Positions 31,388 through 42,801 of a stretch of DNA of 60,000 bases are shown one piece after another. Below the pieces are notes generated by a model. That model saw only the letters and a list, made by a program, of their open reading frames with translations. It had not been told where the DNA came from and did not search any database. Positions within the stretch are counted from its first letter, which is position 1. Each line of letters begins with the position of its first letter. The position numbers and the translations under genes are program-made. The stretch is from Strigamia acuminata. Its lineage: Eukaryota; Arthropoda; Chilopoda; Geophilomorpha; Linotaeniidae. The stretch lies in NCBI GenBank assembly GCA_949358305.1, contig OX442315.1:9080427-9140426 (forward strand), read 5' to 3'.

Positions 31388-33043
31388 CTAGTCCAACTCT
31401 TCATCCTCAATGAATCCTTCCATGGATGTAACAACTTCCGAGACGGCTGCGGGTGGAGAATTAAGTTGCATAGCTACCAATTCCGGTACTGCATCTGGCT
31501 CAACGTCATGGGCCAGGGGATTCAGGAGCATTCTGTGTTGTTCCTCGGTGAATACTTCCAGGGGATCAGGCCCTCCTAACGGAATGGTGTTAGCGCTGGT
31601 TGGCTCGGAAAAAACCAAGTGATGGTCGGGTAAGCCAGAGTGCCATCCCTCACGAATCAATGGGTGTGCTGCTGCTGAGACCTGTTGCAAAATCTTACAC
31701 CAAATGAAAGAGCGAGTTTGAAAGGATTCCGGCCGGGATGGATGAAAAATCCATTGGATCACGGCCAGCGGCACGCTCAAATCTGGAATTTGGTCGTTTG
31801 AAATCGACACACTAATACGCTTAGCTGCTTCCAATAAAATTGGGAAATAATGTTCCACTTCCGCCTTAGTTTGCTCCGTGAGCGACATGTTTGGTCTTGG
31901 CATGTATGGGTGAACCAGTAAAATGACCGGTTCAGCAGCGTCGCTTACTTCGGGGAGCGGAATAGTCGCTACAATCATGTTGTTAGTCGATGTTCCCTCT
32001 GGAGAAGCGGCGGTTTGCAGACCAGAATCGGAGGCAACCGGCGGAGAATCAGACGCAACAACTGACATTGGTTCGTTTTCCGCCGAGACGACTGAAGTTC
32101 CATCAATCGCAGGGGTGGGGGTTTCCGGCTCGCGTTGTGGCTCCGTAAATCCTCCTCGTGGAGTCGAGGTGCTGGACATTTGTGCCGGGTCTACATAAAT
32201 AGCCTGCTCCGGGCCCTGGTGGATGAGGCCACATTCGCGACACATCGCCCAATTGCGTGCTGTCGGCGTACTTAGCCCCTTGACGATAAATGGAAGAATT
32301 TCTTCATTCCACATGCTGGATATGGCAACGCGTTTACCACCGTGACAGTTCACACAGACCACGGCGTGAATGCCGGATAACAAGGACGACAACCATCCGC
32401 ATCCTGCGCACAATGGGCAGAACATCAGTTTCGACTTCGGCATGATGTTGGTTCCCAAGGCGGCAGCTTCCATGTCGCGAAATACATGTTCTCGCCGTTG
32501 CTTCCGATAAATCGGTAAGTTGAGCTCCGATAATGAGCGAGCTTGCGATGTTGGGCGGGTCAACGCCTCGGATGAAGATGCCAACGTGGACTTGGTGGGT
32601 CCTTTGGACTTGCCGGTTTTTCCTCGACTAGCGGTATCGCGAGGATTTCGTGGTCGAGCAAATGGTCTGCTGGTAGTCTGGGGCGGAGCTTCCTCATAAG
32701 ATTCTTCTTCTTGTGAGAAGTCGTCTTGGCGCCGTCTCCTTGAAGCAGAACGGGAGTATTGTGACGAGTCGTCAGAAAAATCCCAATTCGGAGTCTCGTG
32801 GGGCGCATCATAGGTTACGACACGCTGACTCGCTTGACGGCCTCTGGAAGGACGTGAGTCGGTCGGGCTAACACCCATGGCGGTCCTAATTCGGGGCGGT
32901 ACGAGATCCGGGTTATCACGGGCCCAGTTGGCGACGAGCTCGGGGTCAGAGGAGGGATTAACAAAGCGATAATCCGGTTCTTCAGACTCTTCTGGATCCC
33001 AATGCACGTACTGTCGCTTGCTAGCACGACCTCGGCGACTCAT
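31388..33043 (-). CDS. Element 3 additional ORF after pol (551 aa, unknown)
   Basis: A single uninterrupted frame in the same direction as gag and pol, in the place where some gypsy elements carry env. It has no signal peptide and no membrane segment, so it is not an obvious envelope. The N-terminus is basic and Ser/Arg/Glu-rich (S-R-R-G-R-A-S-K-R; R-S-A-S-R-R-R-R-Q). Residues about 207-270 contain a cysteine group, C-x2-C-x2-C, then C-x2-C-H, then C-x2-C, probably zinc-binding. A Ser/Thr/Pro-rich linker follows, then a folded-looking region (about 355-480) with W and H residues, and an acidic C-terminus. It is visibly more GC-rich than gag and pol. No family is recognised. A nucleic-acid-binding accessory protein or captured host gene is inference. 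Confidence 0.8.
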   Translation of the reverse strand: MSRRGRASKRQYVHWDPEESEEPDYRFVNPSSDPELVANWARDNPDLVPPRIRTAMGVSPTDSRPSRGRQASQRVVTYDAPHETPNWDFSDDSSQYSRSASRRRRQDDFSQEEESYEEAPPQTTSRPFARPRNPRDTASRGKTGKSKGPTKSTLASSSEALTRPTSQARSLSELNLPIYRKQRREHVFRDMEAAALGTNIMPKSKLMFCPLCAGCGWLSSLLSGIHAVVCVNCHGGKRVAISSMWNEEILPFIVKGLSTPTARNWAMCRECGLIHQGPEQAIYVDPAQMSSTSTPRGGFTEPQREPETPTPAIDGTSVVSAENEPMSVVASDSPPVASDSGLQTAASPEGTSTNNMIVATIPLPEVSDAAEPVILLVHPYMPRPNMSLTEQTKAEVEHYFPILLEAAKRISVSISNDQIPDLSVPLAVIQWIFHPSRPESFQTRSFIWCKILQQVSAAAHPLIREGWHSGLPDHHLVFSEPTSANTIPLGGPDPLEVFTEEQHRMLLNPLAHDVEPDAVPELVAMQLNSPPAAVSEVVTSMEGFIEDEELD

Positions 33044-33670
33044 TGCATTAACTAGGTGCAGTCCTAACAGGGTATATTTGGCTAGTTTAACGTCTAGCTT
33101 CGCGTATTTGCGAGGGCTGCTCGGTTCCGGCGACGTTGGCCGATAAAGACGTTGTGCGGCACGTGCAAATTCTAAGTCCGCCGTAATGAACGCGGGAATT
33201 CACTTAGTGAGTTCGTGAAAGGCTTACTCGCGATTTTGTCCACGAGATGGTTTCGATAATCAGCGTCGTGTCGATAATTTCTGAATTTGAATAAATTTCA
33301 GCGAAAATCCGTTAAAGCGTCGAAGGGTCGAGAATAATCCTTGATTTCAGTCCAGTACAAAACTTGGCGAACAAGTGAGTGATAATCTCAAACCAGGGGT
33401 TAAGGGGAGTTTCGAGGAGTAATTTGATTGGTTTGCAATTACTCATCTCGAAGTTTCTATTAACCCAAAGGGGGAAACACAGTTTCAAGTAAATGTTTAC
33501 ACGTAGATTAATTTGAATACAATCAGCTTGTGTAAAAAATAACTCAAACATTTGTTAAATTTTATCCACATCAAAAAAAAAAATGTTTTTAATTAATAAA
33601 ATTTAACAATTCTTCGTGAATATGATTGGAAATATTTATTTAAAATAAAATATTTTCAATATATTGTGTC

Positions 33671-34793
33671 CTAACCCAACTTGACTTGTTTTAGACAATT
33701 TACGAGTTGTACAAAATCGGTCACGTATTTTGTGTTCGGCTTGGGTCTACGTTTAGACTGTCGAACGGGAGATGGAAATCTTTTCCTCTTTTTAGACGGA
33801 TTTTGAGGAGTTTCGTCCTCTTTAGAAGAAATCTGAGAAGTTTCCTCCTCTTTCTCTTCAACTAAATCCCCTGTTTCTATGGACACAGGTTCATTTATTA
33901 ATTCTGAAGAATTAATAACCTGACCTGCCATCCAATCTGGAGTCGGGTGTGACTCGTTGGTACCGACTTTCTGATCTAATGTCCATTCCTCAATCGGGTA
34001 ACTTGGGATATAAGGCATTAAATCCTGTATGTTGATCGCTTTTGCTTTTGAATTGTCGGAGAGCTTCCGTAGCGTGTAGGAACCTCCGCCGAGAATAGCC
34101 GTAATTTCCCAAGGTCCATCACGTTTCTCAGCGAATCCTGCCGAAATCCCTTTATCTTTATTTGATAAAATATGTGTGGCTTTCCACACGAGATCTCCTT
34201 TGGCAAATTGACAAATATAATATTTGTCTTTATGTAGTCGATCATGCTTTTCGTAATTCGATTGAATTTTCCGATGCATTTCGCTGTGTGCACGTCTAAT
34301 TACGTCTAAAATACTATAGACATAAGCTTCGGGGTTCTCTTTGTCGAATTTGATGGCGTGTTTAGTAATACGCGGGTCAAATGGCAAAGGAACGATTCTT
34401 CCTGTATTAAGAATCATCGGAGAACAATTTGTTGCCTCGGACTTAGCGGTGCGCATCGCAAAGGCAAAAGAATTTAAATATTTTGGCCAGTGAGAGTGAA
34501 TGTCTGAGTATAAAGCTAACATCATTTTTAAAGTCCTGTTAGCCCGCTCTGTAATATTAGCGGCAGCGTGATATGGGCTAATGTGAGCAATATCTACGTG
34601 ATTTTTTCGACAAAAATCATTAAATATTGTTGACACGAATTGTTTGCCGTTGTCGGAGATTATCTTTTTTGGATATCCCCAACGGTGGAAAACTTCGCTC
34701 ATTTTATTAACGATGCATTCACTTGATGCAGTCGCTAGTGGGAAGACTTCAATCCATTTTGTACAATTATCAATGATTACTAAAATCCATTTT
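33671..34793 (-). pseudogene. Element 3 pol, integrase C-terminal part (shifted frame)
   Basis: The frame opens immediately after a run of four A on the coding strand (34,790-34,793) and continues the integrase core (I-D-N-C-T-K-W, then I-S-D-N-G-K-Q-F with the second catalytic Asp). The third acidic residue lies in the helix A-N-I-T-E-R-A-N-R-T. A C-terminal domain ends in a Glu/Ser/Lys-rich tail with K-K-R-K-R, a possible nuclear localisation signal. It is in a different frame from the protease-RT part. One inserted base explains it, and nothing else in the element is broken. It could be a true mutation or a sequence error. Confidence 0.85.
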
Positions 34794-37700
34794 AATTTGT
34801 GAACGACCGGCTGGCTTTGGTCCCATCAGGTCAATGCTTATTGTCTCCCACGGGTTGGTCATGTTGTGGGGTGTATAGCTTGCCCGATGCTTTTGGTGTT
34901 GGCTAGGTTTGTATTGTTGGCAATGAGTGCAACTGCGAACGTAGTTTCGAGTGTCTTTGCTCATTCTAGGCCAGAAATACATCTGTTTTGCTCTATCTAG
35001 GGTTTTGCTCATGCCAGCGTGTCCTGTAAGTGGGTGGCCATGGCATGCGAATAATGCACGTCTCACGAGAGAGCGTGGAATTACCGCCTTAAACCCGTTG
35101 CCAGAGTCGTTTAACTCTTCCTCATCGGTCGGAGCAAAATAAATTAGCATAACACCTTTATTTTCTTCCGGTTCGTCGAGAGTGTAGCCACGAATCGCAT
35201 TTAACCAATGTTTATCCGTGATACGATTTTTTAATTTTCCGTCTCCTTTTAGGTAAACAAGGATTTTACTACATGCTGGATCTTTAAGCTGCGCTTCGAT
35301 AATTTCGTCTCGCGTCGGCGGAACTACTTTTAGGATATCTGTTAGCGCAGTGTGTACATTTTCGTGATTACAATTGTGGACATCTATATGTCTGCAATTT
35401 TCTCTCGTACATCCTTCTTCCTCCCCCTTTTCTCCAGAATCATGAAATCTAACTGGATTATATGATTCTGAGAAAAAATCCAAACTAAGGCCAACATTTG
35501 TGAGAAAATGTTTGCGCTCAGTCTCCGTCACTTGTAAAGATGCACACCTGTTTCCATTCCAAGTTGGATAGAAATGGGTGATCTCCTCTGGTTCGATATA
35601 ATCATAATCCGGAGTGTCTAGTGCAGACAGTGGAGCGCGTGATAATGCGTCCGCTACTTGGTTCATTGCACCGCGTCTAAAAATAATTTTAAACGCGCCA
35701 CATTGTATTTTGACGGCCCAACGACCAAACCTTCCCGATGGTTCCGGCGTACTCATCAACCAGCTAAGGGCCTTAGCATCGGACTCGAGAGTGAAAGTCG
35801 TGTATTCAATATAAGGGCGAAATCTTTCGATTGCCCATACAACGGCCAAACACTCCAATTCCGGCGTAGAATACCTTACTTCGGCCCCGTGTAACACTCG
35901 ACTGGCGTACGCGACTGCTTTTGGAACCATGATTAATTTCTGTTTCTTTTCACAGAATAACTCGACATCTTGGCAGAGTACTGCACCTAAGCCTGAATGA
36001 GAAGCATCTGTCAAAATGACAAAAGGCTTATTCATATCTGGCATGTGGAGAAGGGCCTGGTCCTTGTCACACAAAATATCTTTGATAGTTTCGAATGCAG
36101 TTGTTTGTGGATCATCCCACACAAACTTTGCTTGATCATGCATAATATTGGTCAATGGACGAGCAATATTTGCGATGTTAGGAATAAATTTTCGGAAAAA
36201 ATTCGCAAGTCCTACAAATCTCTGAATGTCTTTAGAACAAGTCGGTTTAGGGAAATTCCTTACAGCCGAGACTTTGTCAGGGTCTGGAAGAAGAGATCCC
36301 TCCGAAATTAAATGGCCTAAAAATCGTAATGATGTTCGACCAAATTTTGACTTGTCTTTATTGATAGTTAGATTTGCGGCATCTAACTTCTCAAGTACGT
36401 CTTTAATATGTAATAAATGATTTTCCCATGTGTCGGAAAAAATAATTATATCGTCTAAGTAGACCAGAGCGTGTTTATATAAAGAGTCACCCAATACGGT
36501 AGTCATGAGGTGTTGAAAAGAGCTAGGTGCATTACAAAGACCAAATGGCAGTCTCTTGAATTGAAATTTGCCTTTTGGAGTGTAAAAAGCAGTTTTGCTC
36601 TTATCCTCCTCCTCCATTTCCATTTGATGATAACCTTTAGTTAAATCAATGGATGTAAAGTACTTGGCCTGATTAGTATGGTGAATTAATAGGTCAATAC
36701 TTGGCATTTGAATTGCATCAACTTCTGTGATCGCATTCAACCAGCGGTAGTCGATACATAATCGATACTTCCCGCCGGGTTTAGCCACTATGACGGGGTG
36801 ACTTATATAAGGGCCAGTGGCAGGTTCGATTAACCCATCAGCCTCTAACTCCTCGACCAATTCCGTCATAATGGCCTTCTTGGCTGGATTGTACATTCTA
36901 TATGGCTGGTGTTTCCAAGTAGCACCAGGTTTAAACTTGATGCTGTGCTTGGCCACCTTCGTACAGCCCAATTGATCTCGAAATACGTTTTTTAATTGCA
37001 AAAGAACGTTTACGAGTAACCGTTTTTCTTCCGCCGAGCTGTTGCAGCCTTCGACGAGTTTTTCTGCCCAATCAGGTGAAGTGGGAGTTCCTTCACCTTG
37101 GAGACCCAAAGTCCTAATGCTTGCTAAACAACAGTTAAGTTCAGTGGTCTCGTATGGCGCTGTCCATCCGGGCATGTCATCACAGGTGAACACAGCCCGT
37201 CGAGGATTAGGGTTTATCCCCGTTCTACGCATAAAATTGTGACCCAAAATCAACCCACATACATTCTTGTGTAGAATTATGAAGGTCATAGGTGTAACTC
37301 TCCTTTTATCGGCCCATTTGACACAAAGACAAACTTGACCGATAGGTCGGTGATCTATTCCGACCGCGCAGACACGCATTCCGCGGGGACATTCTTGTAT
37401 GAATTCCACCGGAATTTCTGTGTTTGAAAGGAGTTGTACTCCAATAAAACATTGGGTGGCTCCAGAGTCCATTAGTGCGTTGTAATCTAAACCTCCAATT
37501 TGGACATTCATACGCGGATCATCTTTGCCACCATTAATTAATTTGCTATTGCAAAGTTTGCCAAGAAATATTTTTCGTTCTTTCTTGTTCCATTTTTCAA
37601 GTTTAAGAATTTTCCTTAACTTGAAAACTTTGGGTACAAGCGGTTTCTTTGGCGCATTCCAACTTCCACTGAAAATACTCAAATTTTCTAGTTGGTCTGT

Positions 37701-37951
37701 CATGATTTTTAAATTCTCATCGACACCACCAGTGGAACTACTAGCTTTCCGACAGACAGGCACTGCTTCGTAAGAAATGACCAACGATGGTGGTTTATTC
37801 TTCGAATCATCGACATAAGGTACTGTGAGATGACTAGGCTTATGTCTTATTTTAATTTCTTTTTTATGAAAAAATAAATCATTTGAAAATTCCGAGAGAG
37901 GAAACAACTCGTTAGGCGGGGGTTGGGCAACTTGAACAACCCCCTGAATCA
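34770..37951 (-). CDS. pol: Element 3 pol: protease, RT, RNase H, integrase start
   Basis: Entered from gag by a -1 shift at 37,952-37,958; the pol frame is open from that point with no ATG needed. Counting from the Leu codon at 37,907, the protease M-D-S-G-A-T-Q is near residue 148. RT motifs follow, with F-G-L-C-N-A-P and Y-L-D-D at about 482. RNase H has L-T-D-A-S near 630 and E-S-D-A near 700. The integrase HHCC zinc domain (H-G-H-P-L-T-G-H…C-T-H-C) is near 956, and D-L-M-G-P holds the first catalytic Asp. It ends at a stop 34,770 caused by the one-base shift. Before that point the enzyme set looks complete. Confidence 0.93.
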
Positions 37952-39997
37952 GTTTTTTGTCTCATCGGGAGTGACTGACTCAGTGGCTGCTGGTAAATGC
38001 TTAATTAACAGGTCAACCATGTTTTTCTGGAAGTCAGTAAATTTGGAGTCTAAAGTTTCTGACGTAACCCAATTTTGTTTGGGTCGTTTAAACTCGGGGT
38101 TGGGAGCAGAGTGGTTAAATCTTTTATTTGTATTTAACGAGTCTGATTTCCCTGCTAATTTTTTGGCAAGAGCGGGACATTCTCTTTTAAAATGTCCAGG
38201 CTCGTGACAGAAAAAGCATTTTCCAGTAGTCTTTTCATACTGGGCGGCAAATAATCGCTCCATTGAACCATCGTCAGTTGAGTCGTCATTTTCCGACTCG
38301 TCTTCATTTTCAACTTCATCTTGAGTTTGCGTTAAACGTAGTGAAGTTTTAGATGGAAAAATCTTAGATTTTTCGTGAAGTTTGGGAGTAGGATGATTCT
38401 CTCGATTATCGTACTCCAATTTTGCTGCAAGTTGAGAACTTTCAAACTTAGAGCGATTTGCTCCTACATATTGTAGAATGTCATCTACTGTAAAGTTACC
38501 ATACATTCCTTGTGTACATAACGCCGTGAAACTTTCTTGAGTTAAATTGTCGAATAATTGCGCACGTCCAGTTTTATCACCTGGCGGCACTTCACCTTGT
38601 TCTTGCGTATAACGCAGAAGAAAACTATAAAGTGACTCGTCGGCTCGTTGTTTTACATTAAGAAGTCGCCTTTCTCTTGTAAGTGGAACGAGGTCGAAAC
38701 AATCGAGAAAAGAGGCTTCGAAAGTTCGCCAACTGTTAAAAGTATGGCGTTGCTTATGGAACCAACGTTGTGCATGGCCTAATAGTCGTCCAGGTACAGC
38801 AGTGTGTACCATGTCGTCTAAAGGGATGCCTTTCCCGAGTGCGACAGCTTTGACGATTTCAAGGAATCGCGCAACCTCTGTCTGTTTCCCGTCAAAAATA
38901 GGAATCTCGATTCCTTTTCCAAAATTCTGACTGGGATTACTCGGGCTTCGGATTTGACCAACTAAACCCTGAATAATTTGTTTTACATTTTCGTCCGACA
39001 AATTAGAAGCAGAGTTCGAAGTGGGTGTAGACCGACTTTCTTGGTCTCTGGGTGGCGGATTTGGCTCTCCTTGAAAATTTTGGCGTCTATCAGGTGGCGG
39101 AGGAGAACGAGAATTATTACGTCGGTGGAAATTATTGTTATAATTTCCCCCTCCACCAGCGTGAGATTCGTCACTACTCGAGTTAGGATCGGAGTCACGA
39201 GGGTCACCAGGAGCTCCGGGAAATCGTTGATTTCTCGGCGGAGCTCGTCCACCTTGAGAGCGGGAATTTCTATAATTCCTAAAATCTCCATCAGATTGGG
39301 TGTGAGATTGAAAATTTTGATAATTTTCATTTCTCCCCCTTGGTTGGACCGACAGATTAGTTCGAGGCTGTGGAACTCTGAAAGAATCATTCAAATTCCC
39401 AGTGGGAGCGGGTAAAATATTATTTACAGCCGTCGCACTTGGTAAATTTCGGGAAATTGGCGCAGAAATATTTCCTTGTCCGGAATTTCCCATTCTTTCG
39501 GCCGAATTCAATCGCCAAGAACTAGTTGGTAACTGAATCAAAGGTTGAACAGATAGTGAAGAATTTAACTGCCCATTGTCGTCACGAGCAACATTCATTC
39601 GCCATCCAGGCAATTGCTGGTAGCGATATGTGGCCGGCGAACGAGGGCCAGTTCGATCTACAGAAACACTTGGTTCGTTGGTTACAACTACATCGGGAGT
39701 AATTACACGATTTCTCTCGTGATGATTATTCGCCGTGTATTGTTGAGCTTCACACAAAGAGGAAAACTGCGTCACTTCCAATTGGTAATGGCGACAGTAA
39801 ACTTCTAAATCATGTGGGACTGATAGTGGATCCGTTCGAGAACTACCTGGGTTGGAAACGTCTCTAGGAACATTTTCTTCCCCCTGGCTTTCTAGATCAG
39901 ACTCCACAATTCCTCTTGGTGTTTCACACATACCACCACGTCGTCGTGCTCCACGATTTCCTCGTGTTCCACGAACTCTTACAGGTCTACGGGCCAT
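37949..39997 (-). CDS. gag: Element 3 Gag
   Basis: Particle precursor of about 682 residues from the ATG at 39,997 (the frame is open a few codons further up without ATG). The N-terminus is very basic (A-R-R-P-V-R-V-R-G-T-R-G). A long Asn/Arg/Pro/Ser/Gln-rich region follows. The capsid-like domain (P-I-F-D-G-K-Q to L-Y-S-F-L-L-R-Y, about 355-480) and a CCHC knuckle C-x2-C-x4-H-x4-C (about 592) are the same as in element 2. The stop TGA (37,949-37,951) immediately follows the slippery heptamer. It is intact and likely translated from a transcript starting in the right-hand LTR. Confidence 0.93.
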   Translation of the reverse strand: MARRPVRVRGTRGNRGARRRGGMCETPRGIVESDLESQGEENVPRDVSNPGSSRTDPLSVPHDLEVYCRHYQLEVTQFSSLCEAQQYTANNHHERNRVITPDVVVTNEPSVSVDRTGPRSPATYRYQQLPGWRMNVARDDNGQLNSSLSVQPLIQLPTSSWRLNSAERMGNSGQGNISAPISRNLPSATAVNNILPAPTGNLNDSFRVPQPRTNLSVQPRGRNENYQNFQSHTQSDGDFRNYRNSRSQGGRAPPRNQRFPGAPGDPRDSDPNSSSDESHAGGGGNYNNNFHRRNNSRSPPPPDRRQNFQGEPNPPPRDQESRSTPTSNSASNLSDENVKQIIQGLVGQIRSPSNPSQNFGKGIEIPIFDGKQTEVARFLEIVKAVALGKGIPLDDMVHTAVPGRLLGHAQRWFHKQRHTFNSWRTFEASFLDCFDLVPLTRERRLLNVKQRADESLYSFLLRYTQEQGEVPPGDKTGRAQLFDNLTQESFTALCTQGMYGNFTVDDILQYVGANRSKFESSQLAAKLEYDNRENHPTPKLHEKSKIFPSKTSLRLTQTQDEVENEDESENDDSTDDGSMERLFAAQYEKTTGKCFFCHEPGHFKRECPALAKKLAGKSDSLNTNKRFNHSAPNPEFKRPKQNWVTSETLDSKFTDFQKNMVDLLIKHLPAATESVTPDETKN
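37952..37958 (-). promoter_or_regulatory. Putative -1 ribosomal frameshift site, element 3
   Basis: The coding strand reads ACA AAA AAC TGA in the gag frame, giving A-AAA-AAC right before the stop. A -1 slip continues CTG ATT CAG GGG GTT into pol. Element 2 has L-I-E-G-V at the same point, so the pol entry is conserved in peptide as well as heptamer. Confidence 0.8.
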
Positions 39998-40845
39998 AAT
40001 ACTCAAAGAAATACACGTACAAAAGAAAAAATAAACTTTAACTGACTAGCGTAAATGTAACACGCTTAATATTAAACTAAGAAATAATTTGAAAAAATAC
40101 AACCTTAGCTGCTAAAACTGAAGTGGCTTCGGGAAAAAACTGTCCTGTTGCGTGGTCAAGAATGGTCCAAACGGGCACTGGTCACAAAGGCACAACTGGA
40201 TGGTCGCACTGTCGAAAAGCAAGTGTGGCTGAATATTGGTTGTCAAACTAGCTTCCGGAAAATCTCCTTTGTCAAGACAGTCTGCTGCGATTGGCGATGT
40301 TGAAAAATTTCTGATAATTTCTAACCCGAAATTCTCAACAATGTCACATCTGGATGACCTACTCCGAGCTGCATCGTGAGTGGCTCTCTTTGGCACATTC
40401 TTTACCTTGTCAGGGATTAAAAAATCATAATTCCTAACATTGACAGAACAATAGAAAACTAGTCAAGTTTTTAACCAGTAACATAAAATATTTTAACTTT
40501 TTATTTTTTAGTCAGCAGAATTTCTAGTCAAATTCGTTTTTGATCGAAATTCAAGGTTTCGCAATTTTTCAGAATATAGCCGAATATTCTGGGAAAATCA
40601 AAATAGATTTTTTCGTAAGAGATTCGGAATTATAATGAGTTTTTTTCAAAATAATCCAAAAATTCGAATTCAGATATTTCCAAAAGATAATGAGAATTTT
40701 TTGAAAGCAAATGGATATTTCACAGTAAATTTATAGAGAAAAATCGGAAATTTTCTAATTATAATATCTATATAAAATAATCAAGAAAATTCATTTTTTC
40801 AATTTACACTTTGATCACAGAGTTCACTTCGATAAAATGCAACCT

Positions 40846-40863
40846 ATCTCGGTGGGACCTCCA
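40846..40863 (-). other. Primer binding site, tRNA-Gln type (element 3)
   Basis: The minus strand reads TGGAGGTCCCACCGAGAT, identical to element 2. It is complementary to the 3' end of tRNA-Gln and lies two bases inside the 5' LTR. Confidence 0.87.
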
Positions 40864-40865
40864 CG

Positions 40866-42455
40866 TGTGACGATTACCTTCTGGAGATAGCAATTGCTAA
40901 ACTAAAGTGTGAACTATCCGTGTGAAAATGTAAAATATGCAAACCTGATGTTTTCTCAAAACATATAACATTTATTCCGGTTTGAACCTTATATAAATAC
41001 TATGCCTACAAGTGGCTAAAATGACGATAAGTTAAACTATACAGTTATTTGGCAAAAACCCTGAAATAATATCATTTGAAGGCTTCAGTCATGCAATAAG
41101 AATTTGTAACGGTCTTATTGCTGTGACGTAAAAGATGTCATCTATGAATGGCTTTGGCTTCTAAATGGTCCGGGGTTTGGTTCTAAAAGGCGTGTAAATG
41201 GTTAGGCTGGGTGGGTTATATCCGAGAGGTGCGGTTGACTTTTCTGTATCGTCACACACATCGCGTCGCAGATAATTATTGTAATCAATAATTATTGCGA
41301 GATGTAACAATGTGAGAATAAATATTCATATTAATTCTATGGAATTGATCATGATATTTTATAGTCACAAACTTAACTAAAACTATGAAAATAAGTAAAA
41401 TATATTAAAATAGCGCCGAGCTATTTTTGCCCCGAGTGCAATCAACATCTAAGTTAGACTTAAATGTTCCGTCAAACCAATAACGAATTGAATCGAAATA
41501 TCTCGCAGGAAAGGTTATCCATCGCCGGGAAATTACTCCACTCGGTCCTGGCTGGCGGGAGAGTAACCGGGAAATTACTCCGCGTCGATCACTCTGATAA
41601 TGCGTCTGTGAAATATAAATACTCCACTCTAGATTCTACATTACCAATGCGTCTGTGAATTTTACTCCACTCTAGATTCTGCACTCTACAACGGAATGTT
41701 GGCATGAAGCTGGAGGGAGTGCGTCTGTGGGTTGTACCCCACTCTAGATACTACACTTAAATGTGTCTGTGAATCTCTCCACTCTAGTTACTACATTTCT
41801 ACAACGGAATGTTGGCATGAAGAGGCGGGAAGTGTGTCTGTGAGTCTTCTACCCACTCTAGATACTTACACTAAATACAAAGTATTTCTACAACGGATTG
41901 TCGGAACGCAGAGAAGTATAATATGTGCTCAAGTAATATCAGTATCAAACAAAAACAGAACAAGAGCGAGCTATATCCGTTTTGCAGGGGGATATATACT
42001 CGGTGAGGAGAATAGCTGTTCAGTGATCCAATGGGATCACTGGGCAGTCAAATCCATCCAATCCCAGATCATAGGAAGTGGATACTCAGGACATAGTCTT
42101 CTACTAGGTCCACTACAGGAACTGGATACGCAGGACACATTTTGGATTAAGTCCCTTTGACTATAATCCAAAAGGAGTCCAACTCACAGTGGGTGATGGG
42201 GGGTGACTTCACCAGGTGTAGAGTTTGCACATAATTCAATAGAATTATGTGACAAATAAATCAACTAATATTTAAACATCCAAAAGTATTTAAAAGTGTC
42301 TAAAGTCGCAGTGGAATAAAATATAAATAGTAATTTATATTTTATTCACTCAAAAATTGTCGAAATTTGAAATTACCGCTAAAACGTACCAGCGCCATCT
42401 ATCGGTGAAATGTTCGTCCTATATTAACAAAGTGTTTGACAGTGTAACCGTCACA
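40866..42455 (-). repeat. 5' LTR of element 3 (1,590 bp)
   Basis: Same length and, wherever compared, same bases as the copy at 29,142-30,731 (offset 11,724). It is followed by the AATT target duplication. Confidence 0.95.
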
Positions 42456-42492
42456 AATTTCTCTAATAAACTAAAGATTTTACACTTTAAAC

Positions 42493-42801
42493 CAGGGGCC
42501 GGCAATTAATTTTAAGTGGGGTCCGGATACTAATGAATATTTTTATCGAGGTCCAGAAAAAAAACACTTAAAAACCTTACTAAAAACCTAAGAAAACGGA
42601 AAAAACACTTAAAAACCAAATAAACCCCCCAATAAACACACACAACCCAAAAAATACCAATAAAACCTAAAAAAAAATGAAAAAAACAAGAAAAGAAAAA
42701 AAAAACACCGAAAAACCAAAGAAACCGAGGGAAAAACATCGCTAAAACGTCACCGTGATCCAAGTTTCGACCTTCCGCGGTCCGCCTATTGCCGACCGCT
42801 G
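42493..42801. mobile_element. hAT-like MITE (309 bp)
   Basis: Ends CAGGGGCCGGCAA… and …TTGCCGACCGCTG are imperfect inverted repeats of the hAT type. They are flanked by the 8-bp near-duplication CTTTAAAC/TTTTAAAC (42,485-42,492 and 42,802-42,809). The interior is A-rich with no transposase. Confidence 0.75.

Larger units (their letters stand above)
29142..42455 (-). mobile_element. Ty3/gypsy element 3, complete (13,314 bp)
   Basis: Flanked by 1,590-bp LTRs (29,142-30,731 and 40,866-42,455) that agree over every stretch compared, and by the 4-bp duplication AATT (29,138-29,141 and 42,456-42,459). On the minus strand the order is 5' LTR, tRNA-Gln primer site, gag, -1 frameshift site, pol, an extra ORF, polypurine tract, 3' LTR. 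Identical LTRs imply very recent insertion. A one-base frameshift in the integrase region (34,790-34,793) is the only coding defect seen. It sits between the orphan last exon and copy C. Confidence 0.95.

Noticed and set aside
31388-33043. Retroviral-type envelope gene
   Set aside because: Position fits, but there is no signal peptide, membrane span or fusion-type segment; reported instead as an unknown accessory ORF.
42530-42763. 77-codon Phe-rich frame
   Set aside because: Complement of the A-rich interior of the hAT-like MITE.
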